Program-made: the position numbers and the translations under genes | Notes under the pieces: model-generated | What the model was told of the DNA's origin: nothing | Seen by the model: the letters and a program-made list of their open reading frames with translations, nothing else | Database searches by the model: none | Source of the DNA: an uncultured Clostridium sp. | GTDB taxonomy: Bacteria > Bacillota > Clostridia > Lachnospirales > Lachnospiraceae | Direction: 5' to 3' | Assembly (NCBI GenBank): GCA_945917985.1 | Contig: CAMEIH010000026.1 | Span: forward strand, 1-36,023 | DNA: 36,023 bases | In this document: positions 1-7,917 of the stretch, in pieces | How the letters are laid out: every line of letters begins with the position of its first letter | Position numbering within the stretch: position 1 is the first letter of the stretch

Positions 1-2
1 GT

Positions 3-62
3 AGCACAATTATTGTACTGGGGCTAGCCGTCGCATCAGCGACTTGGTACAATAAAAGATAA
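3..62 (+). CDS. C-terminal tail of an upstream gene, probably a membrane protein (partial)
   Basis: The window opens inside an open frame of 19 codons that ends with TAA at 60-62. Its translation is a hydrophobic stretch (IIVLGLAVASA) followed by a short polar, basic tail (TWYNKR), which is how the last membrane helix of a transporter commonly ends. It lies 39 bases upstream of the GH2 gene on the same strand, so a sugar permease co-transcribed with the glycosidase is a reasonable guess. With only 19 residues visible the family cannot be named, and the frame could be open by chance. Confidence 0.35.
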   Translation, partial: STIIVLGLAVASATWYNKR

Positions 63-101
63 GCAGCTGTCTTTCAGCGAATTGGAAAAGAGGAAATCGA
101 T

Positions 102-1832
102 ATGGATATCAAAGATGCAGTAAAAAGTATCATAAAACCCCATGAGGATGATGTACTGAAGCCTCTCTCCACCGAATTTAGCGAAAATCTTGATCCGGAG
201 CATATTTTGTGTGAATATCCGAGACCCCAGATGGTGCGGGACTCTTATATTAATTTAAACGGAATCTGGCGCTATGCCATTACAAAGGAGGATAAGCTCC
301 CGTCAGAATTTGACGGTGAAATTCTGGTGCCCTTCTCTCCGGAAGCCCCTCTTTCCGGCGTGGGCAGACAGCTACAGCCGAATGAATATCTCTGGTACCG
401 GAGAAGTCTTCCCGTAGATTCTGGCACCTTTGCAGGGGGCAGACACCTGATCCTGCATTTCGGGGCAGTGGATTATCTGTGTACCCTCACCGTCAACGGA
501 AAGGAAGTCTTGACCCACGAAGGAGGATACCTTCCCTTCGAAGCGGACATTACTCCTTTTCTTAAGCCCGAAAACAATGAGCTTGTGCTGAAAGTGCAGG
601 ATTTTACGGAAGAAAAAAGTCAGGCACGCGGAAAGCAGAGCTTAAAGCGGGGCGGAATCTTTTATACCGCCCAGAGTGGAATCTGGCAGAGTGTGTGGAT
701 GGAATGGGTCAGCCCATCCTATATAAAGGAATTGAATGTACAGGCAGATTATGACACAAGAAAAGTCACTGTCCATGCTCTCCTCCACGTTGACCGCCTT
801 AATCGCGACATCACGGTTTCCGAGGAGCATACGGTATCTTCGGAGGACTTCCATCCCTGGACTCCGGAATCTCCCTATCTCTATGATCTGGAGATTTCTT
901 ATCAGGATGACAAGGTAAAAAGCTACTTTGCCTTTCGCTGCTTTACCATTGAAAAACGAGATGGCATTCCAAGATTCTGTCTCAATCATAAACCCTATTT
1001 TCTGATGGGCGTGCTGGATCAGGGCTACTGGCCGGATGGGCTCTACACTGCTTCCTCGGACGAAGCCCTCATTTATGACATCACTGTCATGAAAGAGATG
1101 GGCTTTAATATGCTGCGCAAGCATATCAAGGTGGAGAGTGCCAGATGGTATTATCACTGTGACTGCCTCGGCATGATCGTATGCCAGGACATGGTAAACG
1201 GCGGCAGTGCCTATCACATGCCTGTGATCAGCTACCTGCCCACGCTCTTTCCCCGTCTTTCCTCCCACTTAAAGGATACCCATGCGGCAGCGCTTTCAAG
1301 GGAAGATCAAAAAGCCCGCGTGCAGTGGGAAAAGGAATGCATGGAAATGATCGATACCCTGTCTTTCTTTCCCTCCATTGCCATCTGGTGTCTTTTCAAC
1401 GAGGGCTGGGGACAGTTTGACACCGTCCGCCTCACTGCCCTTGTCCGTGCAAAGGATAACAGCCGTCTGATTGATTCTGCCAGCGGCTGGTTTGACCAGA
1501 ACTGTGGTGACTTTATCAGTGTCCACAACTATTTCAGACCCTTAAGCGTTCCTGTAAAGAAATGGGGAGAACGTGCCTTTTTCCTATCGGAGTACGGCGG
1601 GTATGCCTGCCATTTGGAAGATCACTCCAGTGTGGATAGAGTCTTTGGTTACAAGCGCTACGACACACCGGCACAGCTCCGGGAGGCCTGCAGAGAATTG
1701 ATACAAAAATCCCTGCTTCCGCTACAGAAACAGGGACTCTCAGCAGCCGTCTACACCCAGCTGTCCGATGTGGAGGAGGAAGTAAACGGTATCTTAACTT
1801 ATGACAGAAAGATCAATAAACTAAAGGCTTAA
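102..1832 (+). CDS. Glycoside hydrolase family 2 protein (beta-galactosidase/beta-glucuronidase type)
   Basis: A 576-residue retaining glycosidase of family GH2. Residues about 40-205 form the sugar-binding jelly-roll domain (GIWRYAI, LWYRRSL, GAVDYLCTLTVNG), 206-285 a compact Ig-like domain ending in WTPESPYLYDL, and 286-576 the TIM barrel. The expected acid/base is E434 in NEGWGQFD and the nucleophile is E497 in SEYGG; both are present, so the enzyme should be active. No signal peptide is visible, so it is probably cytoplasmic and acts on imported oligosaccharides or glycosides. GAGGAA six bases before ATG 102 supports the start. Length is close to that of the shorter clostridial GH2 enzymes and much shorter than LacZ. 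The substrate cannot be told from sequence alone. The 3' end overlaps the convergent MATE gene by 4 bases. Confidence 0.9.
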   Translation: MDIKDAVKSIIKPHEDDVLKPLSTEFSENLDPEHILCEYPRPQMVRDSYINLNGIWRYAITKEDKLPSEFDGEILVPFSPEAPLSGVGRQLQPNEYLWYRRSLPVDSGTFAGGRHLILHFGAVDYLCTLTVNGKEVLTHEGGYLPFEADITPFLKPENNELVLKVQDFTEEKSQARGKQSLKRGGIFYTAQSGIWQSVWMEWVSPSYIKELNVQADYDTRKVTVHALLHVDRLNRDITVSEEHTVSSEDFHPWTPESPYLYDLEISYQDDKVKSYFAFRCFTIEKRDGIPRFCLNHKPYFLMGVLDQGYWPDGLYTASSDEALIYDITVMKEMGFNMLRKHIKVESARWYYHCDCLGMIVCQDMVNGGSAYHMPVISYLPTLFPRLSSHLKDTHAAALSREDQKARVQWEKECMEMIDTLSFFPSIAIWCLFNEGWGQFDTVRLTALVRAKDNSRLIDSASGWFDQNCGDFISVHNYFRPLSVPVKKWGERAFFLSEYGGYACHLEDHSSVDRVFGYKRYDTPAQLREACRELIQKSLLPLQKQGLSAAVYTQLSDVEEEVNGILTYDRKINKLKA

Positions 1833-3202
1833 CCCGCAAGTGATGTCTGTTCGTTTCCCATGAGCTTATCCAGTTTTCGGCGCACATGAATGTAAGCGGG
1901 AAACAGAAAAATATCGGCGAAGATCCATGCAAGGGGATTGGCAAAGCAGACACCGATAAAGCCAAGCTTGGGTACCAGCACAAGACCGGCAAGGGTTCTG
2001 GCCACCATCTCAAACACACCCGCCAGAATCGCAAAAGTACTAAAGCCCATGCCCTGAATCATAAACCGGACAATATTGACAAAGGCAAGGGGAATATAGA
2101 AAGCACTGTTCACGATCAGCATCAGCTTTGCGTTTGCAATGATCGCTGTTTCATCCCCGCTGACAAACAGCTGAGACAATTTGTCACCGAGAAGGAACAT
2201 GACAATAAAAGCAAGCACGGAATACACGATTCCCAGAATACTGCAGGATAACAGTCCCTTCCCCAGTCTGTCAAGCTTCCTTGCACCCACATTCTGTCCG
2301 CCGTAGGTCGCCATGGTGGAGCCCATGGCATCAAAGGAACAGCAGAAGAACATGCTCACCTTGCCGGCTGCCGTAACCGCTGCCACAGCGGCAGATCCCA
2401 GAGAATTCACCGCTGTCTGCAAAATCACAGAGCCGATGGCAGTAATGGAATACTGCAGCCCCATGGGAACACCCATACTACAGAGTACTTTCATATGGTC
2501 TGTATTGATCCTCCACTCTTCCCTCGTGATATGTAAAATTTCAAACTTCTTTATCATGTAAAGCAGGCACAAAACACCTGAAATAAGCTGTGACACCACG
2601 GTGGCAATTGCCGCACCTGCCACACCCATGCGGAAAGTCACAATACACAGAAGATCGAGACCGATATTTAAGACCGAAGAAATAATCAAAAAAACAAGGG
2701 GTGTTTTGGCATCTCCCATGGAGCGGATCACACCGGATAAAATATTGTAAAGATAAGTAGCCGGAATCCCTATAAATATGATCAGAATATAAATGTAGGC
2801 ACTTTCAAAGATATCCTCGGGCGTGTGCATCCAGGTAAGGATCTGTCTGCAAAGAACCGACACTGCCACTGTCATAACCGATGCAAATGCAACAGAAAGC
2901 CACACGCTGTTTGCCACAAACTGTCGCATGCCGGAATAATCCTTTGCACCGAATTTGTGGGCAACCGGAATGGCAAACCCATTACAGACACCCATACAAA
3001 AGCCCACGATCATAAAATTGATGGAACCGGTGGCACCCACACCTGCCAGCGCATCCACCCCCAGAAACTGTCCCACAATGATGGTGTCGATTACACTGTA
3101 AAACTGCTGAAACAAAAAACCAAACAGAAGCGGCAGTGAAAAACCGAGAATCAATTTCATGGGCGAACCCACAGTCATATCTTTTGTTGAATTCTTAGCC
3201 AT
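1829..3202 (-). CDS. MATE family multidrug/cation efflux transporter
   Basis: A 457-residue inner-membrane protein with about 12 hydrophobic segments in two homologous halves. It has the MATE hallmarks: an N-terminal GSPMKLILGFSLPLLFG followed by QQFYSVIDTIIVGQFLGVDALAGVG, and a matching second-half region with MGVPMGLQYSITAIGSVILQ. MATE proteins export cationic drugs or metabolites in exchange for Na+ or H+; the substrate is unknown here. The frame is open further upstream, but ATG 3202 is preferred because purine-rich AGGA sequences precede it and homologous N-termini begin near MAKNSTKDM. The gene is monocistronic with its own promoter at 3257-3285. It converges on the GH2 gene with a 4-base overlap of stop codons and no visible terminator between them. 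Confidence 0.92.
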   Translation of the reverse strand: MAKNSTKDMTVGSPMKLILGFSLPLLFGFLFQQFYSVIDTIIVGQFLGVDALAGVGATGSINFMIVGFCMGVCNGFAIPVAHKFGAKDYSGMRQFVANSVWLSVAFASVMTVAVSVLCRQILTWMHTPEDIFESAYIYILIIFIGIPATYLYNILSGVIRSMGDAKTPLVFLIISSVLNIGLDLLCIVTFRMGVAGAAIATVVSQLISGVLCLLYMIKKFEILHITREEWRINTDHMKVLCSMGVPMGLQYSITAIGSVILQTAVNSLGSAAVAAVTAAGKVSMFFCCSFDAMGSTMATYGGQNVGARKLDRLGKGLLSCSILGIVYSVLAFIVMFLLGDKLSQLFVSGDETAIIANAKLMLIVNSAFYIPLAFVNIVRFMIQGMGFSTFAILAGVFEMVARTLAGLVLVPKLGFIGVCFANPLAWIFADIFLFPAYIHVRRKLDKLMGNEQTSLAG

Positions 3203-3256
3203 CTTTCCTTCATTTTCCTTTCTTCTTTGGAACACTGTCATCAAAAGCCGAAACCT

Positions 3257-3285
3257 ATCATAGTGCAATCCATTCCATAAATCAA
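3257..3285 (-). promoter_or_regulatory. Sigma-A type promoter of the MATE gene
   Basis: On the minus strand, TTGATT (3285-3280) and TATGAT (3262-3257) are separated by exactly 17 bases, about 55 bases upstream of ATG 3202. It lies between the KdpE-like gene and the MATE gene, so MATE can be transcribed apart from the potassium operon. No operator symmetry was noticed. Confidence 0.6.
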
Positions 3286-3318
3286 GTAGAAAATCATGAA
3301 GAAAAATAACTTTTTTAT

Positions 3319-4017
3319 TTATTCCATTTTCACCATTCTGTAACCCACACCCACATGAGTCTGAATGTACTGGGCAGAATCGGAATTATTCTCAAGCTTT
3401 CTTCGAAGTGTTGCCATAAATACCCGCAAGGAAGCCACATCATTCTCCCAGCTGTGCCCCCAGATATTCTGGGTGATAAAAGTGTGAGTCAACACCTTTC
3501 CCACATTTTTGGCAAGAAGACACAGAAGCTTGTATTCAATGGGCGTCAGATGCAGTTCCTGCTCCTCCAGATAGGCGCAGCCTGCCATGTAATCAATCCG
3601 CAGTTTTCCGTTGACAAAGGTGGAAGTACTCACCTGCTCTCCCTGCCCTGCCGCCAGTCTTCTCTCCGTCACCCGAAGCCTTGCGAGAAGCTCTTCTACA
3701 GAGAAAGGCTTTGTCAGATAATCATCCGCTCCTGCATCCAACGCATCCACTTTGTCCATATCTTCACTTCTGGCACTGATAACGATAATCGGCACATTAG
3801 ACCAGGTGCGGATCTTTCTGATCACTTCAATCCCGTCCATATCCGGAAGTCCCAGGTCAAGCAGAATGATATCCGGGTTATGGGAGGATGCCTCCAGGAT
3901 GGCTGTCTCTCCGTTCATGGCAGTCAGATATCTGTAATCATGAGCCTTTAAGGTGGTGATCATCAGATTCTGTACCGTTCTGTCATCCTCCACAACTAGA
4001 ATCAATGTTTTATTCAT
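3319..4017 (-). CDS. kdpE: KdpE-like OmpR-family response regulator
   Basis: A 232-residue two-component regulator. The receiver domain (1-115) has acidic D11/D12, phospho-acceptor D54 in LLDLGLPDMDG, and the conserved K103 in LTKPF. The rest is a winged-helix DNA-binding domain (LTPIEYKLLCLLAKN ... VGVGYRM). ATG 4017 is chosen because AGGAGG lies 9 bases before it; the ATG six codons earlier overlaps that site. The gene overlaps the kinase gene by 8 bases, indicating coupled translation. By family similarity it is of KdpE type, but no kdpFABC genes are nearby; the operon instead encodes TrkH and TrkA. Its most likely local target is the trkH promoter (7772-7845). No clear terminator follows its stop. 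Confidence 0.88.
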   Translation of the reverse strand: MNKTLILVVEDDRTVQNLMITTLKAHDYRYLTAMNGETAILEASSHNPDIILLDLGLPDMDGIEVIRKIRTWSNVPIIVISARSEDMDKVDALDAGADDYLTKPFSVEELLARLRVTERRLAAGQGEQVSTSTFVNGKLRIDYMAGCAYLEEQELHLTPIEYKLLCLLAKNVGKVLTHTFITQNIWGHSWENDVASLRVFMATLRRKLENNSDSAQYIQTHVGVGYRMVKME

Positions 4018-5575
4018 GCAGATCAACCTCCTCAATGGGTAATGTAAACGTAAATACTGCGCCTTTCGGAACGTTATCCGTCACCGCAATTTCTCCTCCA
4101 TGGGCAGTGATGATCGACCTGCAAAGGGATAGTCCCAGACCGAGACTGCGCCTGCTGTCCGAGGTGCTTTTCGCTCCGCTGTAAAACATATCAAATACCG
4201 CCTCTTTGCTCTCATCCGGAATTCCTGGTCCGTTATCTGCGATCCGCACAACGGCATCTTTTACCGTTCGCTTTGTGGTGATCACGATTTCCGAACCCTT
4301 TTGTGTATATTTAATGGCATTCTCCACAAGATTGATCACCACCTGCATGATCAGTCTTGCGTCTATTTTTACAAGAATAAAATCCTCCGATGGCTGAAAG
4401 ATGATTTTATGCTCTGCCTTTTTTCTGCTGATGTGCTGCAGTGCCTCTGACACCACCTCGTCAAGAAGCTCTGCCTGCAGGCGGATGCTCAGCCTACCCT
4501 CCTCTATTTTTGTCACGGAAAGCAGATTCTCCACCAGATTGATGAGCCAGATGGAATCGTCATAAATATCCAGATACAGCTGTTTTTTCGTCTCCTCGTC
4601 AAACTTTTCCCCATTGGATAAAAGATTGCTGGCATTCCCCGATATGGAGGTTAAGGGCGTTCGCAGATCGTGGGAGATGGAGCGCAAGAGATTTGCCCGG
4701 AGCTGTTCCTTCTGGGCGAGCAATGCTGCCTTTGCCTTCTCTCTTGCATTCTTCTCGTTCTCAAGTGCCAGTGCGCATTCTCCCAATATGGAAAGCAGAA
4801 TACTGTTTTCGAAGGAGTCAAGTGGTCTGTCGCCAATGACAATACCGATCACACCGTATACCCCATTTCCTGTCCTGATGGACAGATACAGACAGCCCGC
4901 ACCGGCAAATGTATCTGTTGTAGCGCCCGCATGTTGATTATTTTGTAACACCCAGAGGGCAACTTCCCTTTCTTTTTCCGAGAGATATTCCTCCCTCACT
5001 GTCTCCCCGTCCACGGCAAAATACATAGGGTCTGACAAGTCACCTTCTATCACCGGATAGATCACCATGTCCCTGCCAAGCAGCTTGATCAGCTGTGTTG
5101 CCGCCACTGCAACAATCTCTTTTTTCTCCCTTACCCCTTCCAGAAGCCGGTTGGTTTCCAACAGAATTTCGGTACGGTATGCCGCCTGCGCTGCCTGCCT
5201 GGCCTGTCTTTTGAGACGAATAGCCAGCGATCCCGTCAGGAAGGCTGCCGCAAACATGGTGAGAAAGGTGACCGGATAATCCTTTTCATAGGCAAGAAGG
5301 GTGTATCTCGGCTCTGTATACAAAAAATTAAAGACAATCACACTGACAATAGAGGATATCAGGCTGTAGATCTGATGGTTGGTGATGATGGATGTGATCA
5401 GCACACCGATAATATACACCATAATAATATTTGCTTCACTAAATCCCAGCTTCCAGAATCCAAAGCTGATGGCGGAAGCAAAAACGATCATGGAAATGCT
5501 CTTAACCACATCGGAAACGTTCAGCAGATTTTCCGTTCTTTTTCCTGCTTTTGTCATCCGGTAATTCTCTTCCAT
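4010..5575 (-). CDS. kdpD: KdpD-like sensor histidine kinase lacking the N-terminal KdpD/Usp region
   Basis: A 521-residue membrane kinase. Residues about 22-118 hold four hydrophobic segments of the DUF4118 type found in the middle of KdpD. Residues 150-275 fit a GAF-like sensory domain. The kinase core follows: H302 in SISHDLRTPLTSISG, the N box NLVENA (415-420), DNGPG at 447-451 and LGLGLSLC near 478-485. E. coli KdpD is roughly 900 residues and begins with a nucleotide-binding KdpD domain and a Usp domain; both are absent here. The start is supported by AAGGAGG four bases before ATG 5575, and that ATG overlaps the stop of the 42-residue gene (TAATG). It likely senses potassium or osmotic state and phosphorylates the adjacent regulator. 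Confidence 0.88.
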   Translation of the reverse strand: MEENYRMTKAGKRTENLLNVSDVVKSISMIVFASAISFGFWKLGFSEANIIMVYIIGVLITSIITNHQIYSLISSIVSVIVFNFLYTEPRYTLLAYEKDYPVTFLTMFAAAFLTGSLAIRLKRQARQAAQAAYRTEILLETNRLLEGVREKKEIVAVAATQLIKLLGRDMVIYPVIEGDLSDPMYFAVDGETVREEYLSEKEREVALWVLQNNQHAGATTDTFAGAGCLYLSIRTGNGVYGVIGIVIGDRPLDSFENSILLSILGECALALENEKNAREKAKAALLAQKEQLRANLLRSISHDLRTPLTSISGNASNLLSNGEKFDEETKKQLYLDIYDDSIWLINLVENLLSVTKIEEGRLSIRLQAELLDEVVSEALQHISRKKAEHKIIFQPSEDFILVKIDARLIMQVVINLVENAIKYTQKGSEIVITTKRTVKDAVVRIADNGPGIPDESKEAVFDMFYSGAKSTSDSRRSLGLGLSLCRSIITAHGGEIAVTDNVPKGAVFTFTLPIEEVDLHE

Positions 5576-5703
5576 TATTCCTCCTTATGCTCCTTTTTAT
5601 TTTCATCTGCCGTTTGATCCAGGAAAATACCAAGTTTCCTTATGGCAATGAAACCTGTGACAATGGCAATCCCAAAAGCCATTCCCAGTGCAACCGTTTC
5701 CAT
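5575..5703 (-). CDS. 42-residue single-span membrane protein in the trk-kdpDE operon
   Basis: A small gene, unnamed as far as I know. It encodes 42 residues: a hydrophobic helix at about 4-21 containing GMAFGIAIVTGFIAI, which has small-residue faces (G7, G11, G17), then a basic IRKLG and a charged tail rich in D, E and K. It should be a single-pass inner-membrane protein. GGAGGTGG followed by TATA lies directly before ATG 5703, a near-perfect ribosome binding site. Its stop overlaps the kinase start as TAATG, and it begins 20 bases after the trkA stop. Strong translation signals and tight coupling make it a real gene. Position suggests a modulator of TrkH or of the kinase, comparable in size to KdpF, but that role is inferred. 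It shows no clear KdpF similarity by eye. Confidence 0.8.
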   Translation of the reverse strand: METVALGMAFGIAIVTGFIAIRKLGIFLDQTADENKKEHKEE

Positions 5704-5723
5704 TATACCACCTCCGCGCTCTT

Positions 5724-6371
5724 CTATATATGGAAACATTTCTGCATATCTTTATTCTTTCCCAGCACCAGTATGGCATCCCCTTCGGCAAAGCAGGTAT
5801 CGGGCGTTACGGTGAGTTCCAGCTTTTCATTTCTCTTTAATGCCATAATGTTGATATTATATTTCTTTCGGATATTGATCTCTCCCACTGTTCTTCCGAT
5901 CCATTCGTTCGGAGCAGCAACCTCAAAAATTGCATAATCATTATCTAGTTCTATGTAGTCAAAAAGATGATCGGAGCTGTAGCGGATTGCCGTCCAGGTA
6001 GCAAGCTGTTTTTCCGGATAGACAATTTCATCTGCGCCGTTCCTTAAAAGGAATTTTGCCTGGACATCTCTGGCTGCTCTCGACACCACCATTTTTGCTC
6101 CCAGCTCCTTTAGGAGAGAAGTGGTTTCCAGTGAACTCTGAAAGTCATTTCCGATAGCCACAATACAGACATCATAATTTCCAACGCCAAGAGAGCTTAA
6201 GAATGCTTCGTTCATGCTGTCCCCGATCTGGGCATTTGTCACATAAGGCAATATCTCTTCCACTCTCTCTTCTTTTTTGTCAATGGCCATCACCTCATGG
6301 TGCAGTTCATGCAGCTTCATTGCGATATGTTTTCCAAATCTCCCCAGTCCGATCAGTAAAATTGTTTTCAT
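5724..6371 (-). CDS. trkA: TrkA/KtrA-type potassium channel regulatory (RCK) subunit
   Basis: A 215-residue cytosolic regulator of a Trk/Ktr potassium uptake channel. The RCK_N Rossmann domain (1-125) shows GLGRFG at 8-13 and D31 at the end of the second strand, the usual dinucleotide- or adenine nucleotide-binding pattern. The RCK_C domain (about 135-215) follows, with VGEINIRKKYNINIMALKR. One RCK_N plus one RCK_C matches the KtrA form, which assembles as an octameric ring. It lies 20 bases after trkH, so the partner channel is the neighbour. RCK_C domains of this type often bind c-di-AMP in Firmicutes; that is family knowledge and not visible here. AAAGGA about 10 bases before ATG 6371 supports the start. 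Confidence 0.93.
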   Translation of the reverse strand: MKTILLIGLGRFGKHIAMKLHELHHEVMAIDKKEERVEEILPYVTNAQIGDSMNEAFLSSLGVGNYDVCIVAIGNDFQSSLETTSLLKELGAKMVVSRAARDVQAKFLLRNGADEIVYPEKQLATWTAIRYSSDHLFDYIELDNDYAIFEVAAPNEWIGRTVGEINIRKKYNINIMALKRNEKLELTVTPDTCFAEGDAILVLGKNKDMQKCFHI

Positions 6372-6391
6372 TTCCCTATCATCCTTTCTCT

Positions 6392-7744
6392 CTAGCCCAC
6401 TGTGATTTTTTCCTTCGGAAGCCTTGCCATAGTTCCTGTCTTTTCTGAAAATGCCGCAAACACAAGGGTAAGGCCGCCCACTCTTCCAAAAAACATGAGA
6501 TCGATCAGTATCAGTCTTGATATGGTTCCAAGCTCCGGTGTGATTCCCAGTGTCAGCCCCACCGTACCGATGGCGGAAGCTGTTTCAAACAGGCAGGTCA
6601 GCACCGGCAAATCCTCCAGACAGCTGATGATGAGACCTCCCGTAATGAACAGGGCAAAATACATCAGCAGAATGGCGGCTGCACTCCTTATGGTATTGTC
6701 CTCGATTCTCCTACCAAAGCATTCGGAATCCTCTTTTCTCCGAAATACCGCAAACAGCGTGACAAAAAGAACCGCTATGGTTGTTGTTTTCATACCTCCT
6801 GCCGTGGAGCCGGGTGATCCTCCGATGAGCATCAGAAGAATCAGCAGCGTCTGTCCCGCCTCACTAAACAGTGTCAGATCTACCGTATTAAAGCCCGCCG
6901 TTCTTGGAGTCACCGCCTGGAACAAAGCACACAAAGCCTTCTGTCCCACCGACATCTCTCCAAAAGCCGATCTTCCGAATTCACCGAAAAAGAAAATCAG
7001 AAACGGGAAGAGGATCAGGAGGAAGGTCATAAGCAAAATAACCTTGCTCTGCATACGGTACTTTTTGAAGTGGATTCCTTTCCACCTGATGTCATCCCAG
7101 GTCAGAAAGCCGATACCGCCTGTCACGATCAGCACAAGAATGACTCCGCATATAAGGCCATTTCCCGCATAACCGGTAAGAGAGGAAAACTCGCCCCTGC
7201 TTCCCATCAAATCAAAGCCGGCATTGCAGAAAGCAGATATGGAGTGAAACAGGGAATACCATAATCCCTTCGGAAATCCAAAGTCTTTTCCGAAAACAGG
7301 CAACATAAAAAGTGCACCTGCAAGCTCAATCAGAAGGGTTGCCTTCAGAATAAAGCCCGTCAGCCGCACAATACCGCCCACACTGGGTGCCGCAATCGCC
7401 TCCTGCATGGTACTTCTCTGCATCAGGCCGATCTTTTTGCCCGAAATGACGGCCATGGATACCGCAACCGTCACAACCCCCATGCCGCCGATCTGGATCA
7501 TCAGAAGAATCACTGCCTGCCCAAAGAGAGACCAGTATCTTTGCGTGTCATGCACCACAAGTCCTGTCACGCAGGTTGCAGAGGTTGCCGTAAACAGGGC
7601 ATCCGCAAAGGGAGTGACCTCTCCGCTCCTTGACGAAACAGGAAGCATCAGTAAAATACTTCCCGTCAATATGACAAGCAAAAACCCGGCAATAATAAGC
7701 TGGAATGAAGTTAATCTCTTTTTCCTGTACCGTAAAAATCCCAT
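6392..7744 (-). CDS. trkH: TrkH/KtrB family potassium uptake channel
   Basis: A 450-residue membrane protein with four M1-P-M2 repeats. The four pore-loop segments are visible as TSATCVTGL (near 54-62), SAFCNAGFD, TPRTAGFNTVD and SAIGTVGLTLG, each with the conserved glycine of the selectivity filter. Length and short N-terminus fit KtrB/TrkH of Gram-positives. It imports K+ and is gated by the RCK protein encoded 20 bases downstream. ATG 7744 follows AGGAAGTC. It is the first gene of the five-gene unit trkH-trkA-small protein-kdpD-kdpE, and its upstream region holds repeated CTTAATAC elements that may mediate KdpE control. The gene ends in TAG. Confidence 0.94.
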   Translation of the reverse strand: MGFLRYRKKRLTSFQLIIAGFLLVILTGSILLMLPVSSRSGEVTPFADALFTATSATCVTGLVVHDTQRYWSLFGQAVILLMIQIGGMGVVTVAVSMAVISGKKIGLMQRSTMQEAIAAPSVGGIVRLTGFILKATLLIELAGALFMLPVFGKDFGFPKGLWYSLFHSISAFCNAGFDLMGSRGEFSSLTGYAGNGLICGVILVLIVTGGIGFLTWDDIRWKGIHFKKYRMQSKVILLMTFLLILFPFLIFFFGEFGRSAFGEMSVGQKALCALFQAVTPRTAGFNTVDLTLFSEAGQTLLILLMLIGGSPGSTAGGMKTTTIAVLFVTLFAVFRRKEDSECFGRRIEDNTIRSAAAILLMYFALFITGGLIISCLEDLPVLTCLFETASAIGTVGLTLGITPELGTISRLILIDLMFFGRVGGLTLVFAAFSEKTGTMARLPKEKITVG

Positions 7745-7771
7745 GACTTCCTGTCATCTCTCTTTATATGT

Positions 7772-7845
7772 CTTAATACAATCTTAATTATCCCTTCTTT
7801 CATTTAAAGTTTGTATTAAGAAAGCCGTGTTTCGTATTAAGAAAG
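7772..7845 (-). promoter_or_regulatory. trkH promoter region with repeated CTTAATAC elements (candidate KdpE sites)
   Basis: Reading the minus strand, CTTTCTTAATAC occurs twice (7845-7834 and 7824-7813), exactly 21 bases apart, and GTATTAAG, the inverted form, occurs at 7779-7772. The first repeat is preceded by CTTTATA. A GATAAT -10 candidate lies between the direct and inverted copies, with no good -35 where one is expected, as in activator-dependent promoters; the second direct repeat occupies that place. OmpR-family regulators bind direct repeats on one helix face, and 21 bases is two turns. From memory the T-rich stretch resembles the E. coli KdpE box, but that has not been aligned. Confidence 0.5.
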
Positions 7846-7871
7846 TATAAAGATGGGTTTTAATGTCAAAC

Positions 7872-7897
7872 AAAAAAGAAGCTTTCGCTTCTTTTTT
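7872..7897 (-). terminator. Rho-independent terminator after the nhaP-trkA operon
   Basis: A perfect 11-base inverted repeat (7872-7882 with 7887-7897) with loop TTTC; its outer six pairs are A-T and its core is GAAGC/GCTTC. On the minus strand the stem ends in TTTTTT. It lies just after the stop of the two-domain TrkA gene at 7918 and before the trkH promoter, separating the two potassium operons. Confidence 0.85.
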
Positions 7898-7917
7898 GCT
7901 GTTCTTTGTTTCCCAAA

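Noticed and set aside
642..1268. 208-residue minus-strand ORF within the GH2 gene
   Set aside because: It is a shadow of the GH2 coding frame, with no ribosome site and no recognisable domain.
6402..7172. 256-residue plus-strand ORF opposite trkH
   Set aside because: It mirrors a clear TrkH frame with pore-loop motifs; the translation is low-quality Ser/Pro-rich antisense sequence.
7745..7871. c-di-AMP (ydaO) riboswitch before trkH
   Set aside because: The space between promoter and ATG is far too short for this large RNA and no such fold is seen.
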